A stretch of 64,000 bases of DNA, taken from Candidatus Kapaibacterium sp. (lineage in GTDB: Bacteria > Bacteroidota > Ignavibacteria > Kapaibacteriales > UBA2268). The DNA lies in NCBI GenBank assembly GCA_013414795.1, contig CP058732.1, positions 186,001 to 250,000 of the forward strand. Direction: 5' to 3'. The notes beneath the pieces are model-generated. The model made no database searches and had not been told where the DNA came from. It saw nothing but the letters and a program-made list of their open reading frames with translations. The position numbers were made by a program, and so were the translations under genes. Positions within the stretch are counted from its first letter, which is position 1. Every line of letters begins with the position of its first letter. Positions 63,994 through 64,000 of the stretch are shown one piece after another.

Positions 63994-64000
63994 TATGGCT

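Noticed and set aside
1-64000. CRISPR arrays, rRNA operons, transposases or prophage genes
   Set aside because: No regularly spaced repeats, no 16S/23S-like stretch and no transposase or capsid motif were seen on either strand.

Overview
The window looks like a piece of chromosome from an anaerobic or facultatively denitrifying member of the Bacteroidota / Ignavibacteriota / Chlorobiota (FCB) branch. Several independent signs agree. The primary sigma factor (15147-16007) is short and lacks region 1.1, as in Bacteroidota. Many genes are preceded by TAnnTTTG, the -7 element that this sigma factor type reads. The nitrous oxide reductase is of the Sec-exported clade II type. An ExbB-ExbD-ExbD-TonB-PstS-like-TPR block and a DUF3109 gene next to rpoN are also typical of the group. 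The genus cannot be told from the sequence; an ignavibacterial or kapabacterial lineage is my best guess.

Layout. 1-591: start of a secreted GH20-like glycosidase running off the left edge. 886-4322: glycogen synthase and an LtaS-like membrane sulfatase. 4282-8101: leftward operon of nitroreductase, ftsH, a GmhB-like phosphatase and a DedA protein. 8198-9943: an ABC exporter half with a degenerate ATP site. 10132-12330: K+-dependent membrane pyrophosphatase. 12431-13354: an alpha/beta hydrolase lacking its nucleophile. 13483-19326: leftward operon glyS, ctp, rpoD, lipA, PhnP-like hydrolase. 19646-21885: DUF3109 gene and rpoN. 22029-28260: N2O-respiration cluster (cytochrome c, nosZ, small membrane protein, nosL, nosD, nosF, nosY), with a convergent NnrS-like gene. 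29442-32785: lipB, tRNA-Gly, nadK, lgt and an exported protein.

32996-42462 is an AT-rich defence island. It opens with a decayed HsdR-type nuclease pseudogene, continues with an McrBC pair, and ends with a very tight four-gene set: DruA-like (DUF4338), NurA-like nuclease, GmrSD-like DUF262/DUF1524 protein and HerA-like ATPase. I do not recognise this combination as a named system, and it is the main candidate for something undescribed. 42773-45137 holds a small cluster (thioredoxin-like, NifX-like with a His-rich insert, FmdE-like, TauE/SafE-like). 45643-51712 returns to core genes: a STAS protein and the TonB energising complex with its partners. 51852-56442 is a second defence locus: a type IIG restriction-modification gene with a mosaic recognition region, followed by an XRE-ImmA/IrrE plus DUF4411 PIN-like module. 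This module is followed by a copy of the last 27 coding bases of the restriction gene. 56667-63993: CDGSH protein, mnmE, a parS-like palindrome, a glycosyltransferase-like gene, a 1045-residue TPR protein and an outer-membrane barrel protein.

How the parts connect: Lgt and the lipoproteins (cytochrome c, NosL, PstS-like) belong to one envelope system. LipA and LipB form the lipoate pathway. Both sigma factors RpoD and RpoN are encoded here. TonB/ExbBD would power outer-membrane receptors. No rRNA, CRISPR array, transposase or prophage structural gene is visible. The parS-like site beside mnmE suggests that the right end lies in the origin-proximal part of the chromosome.
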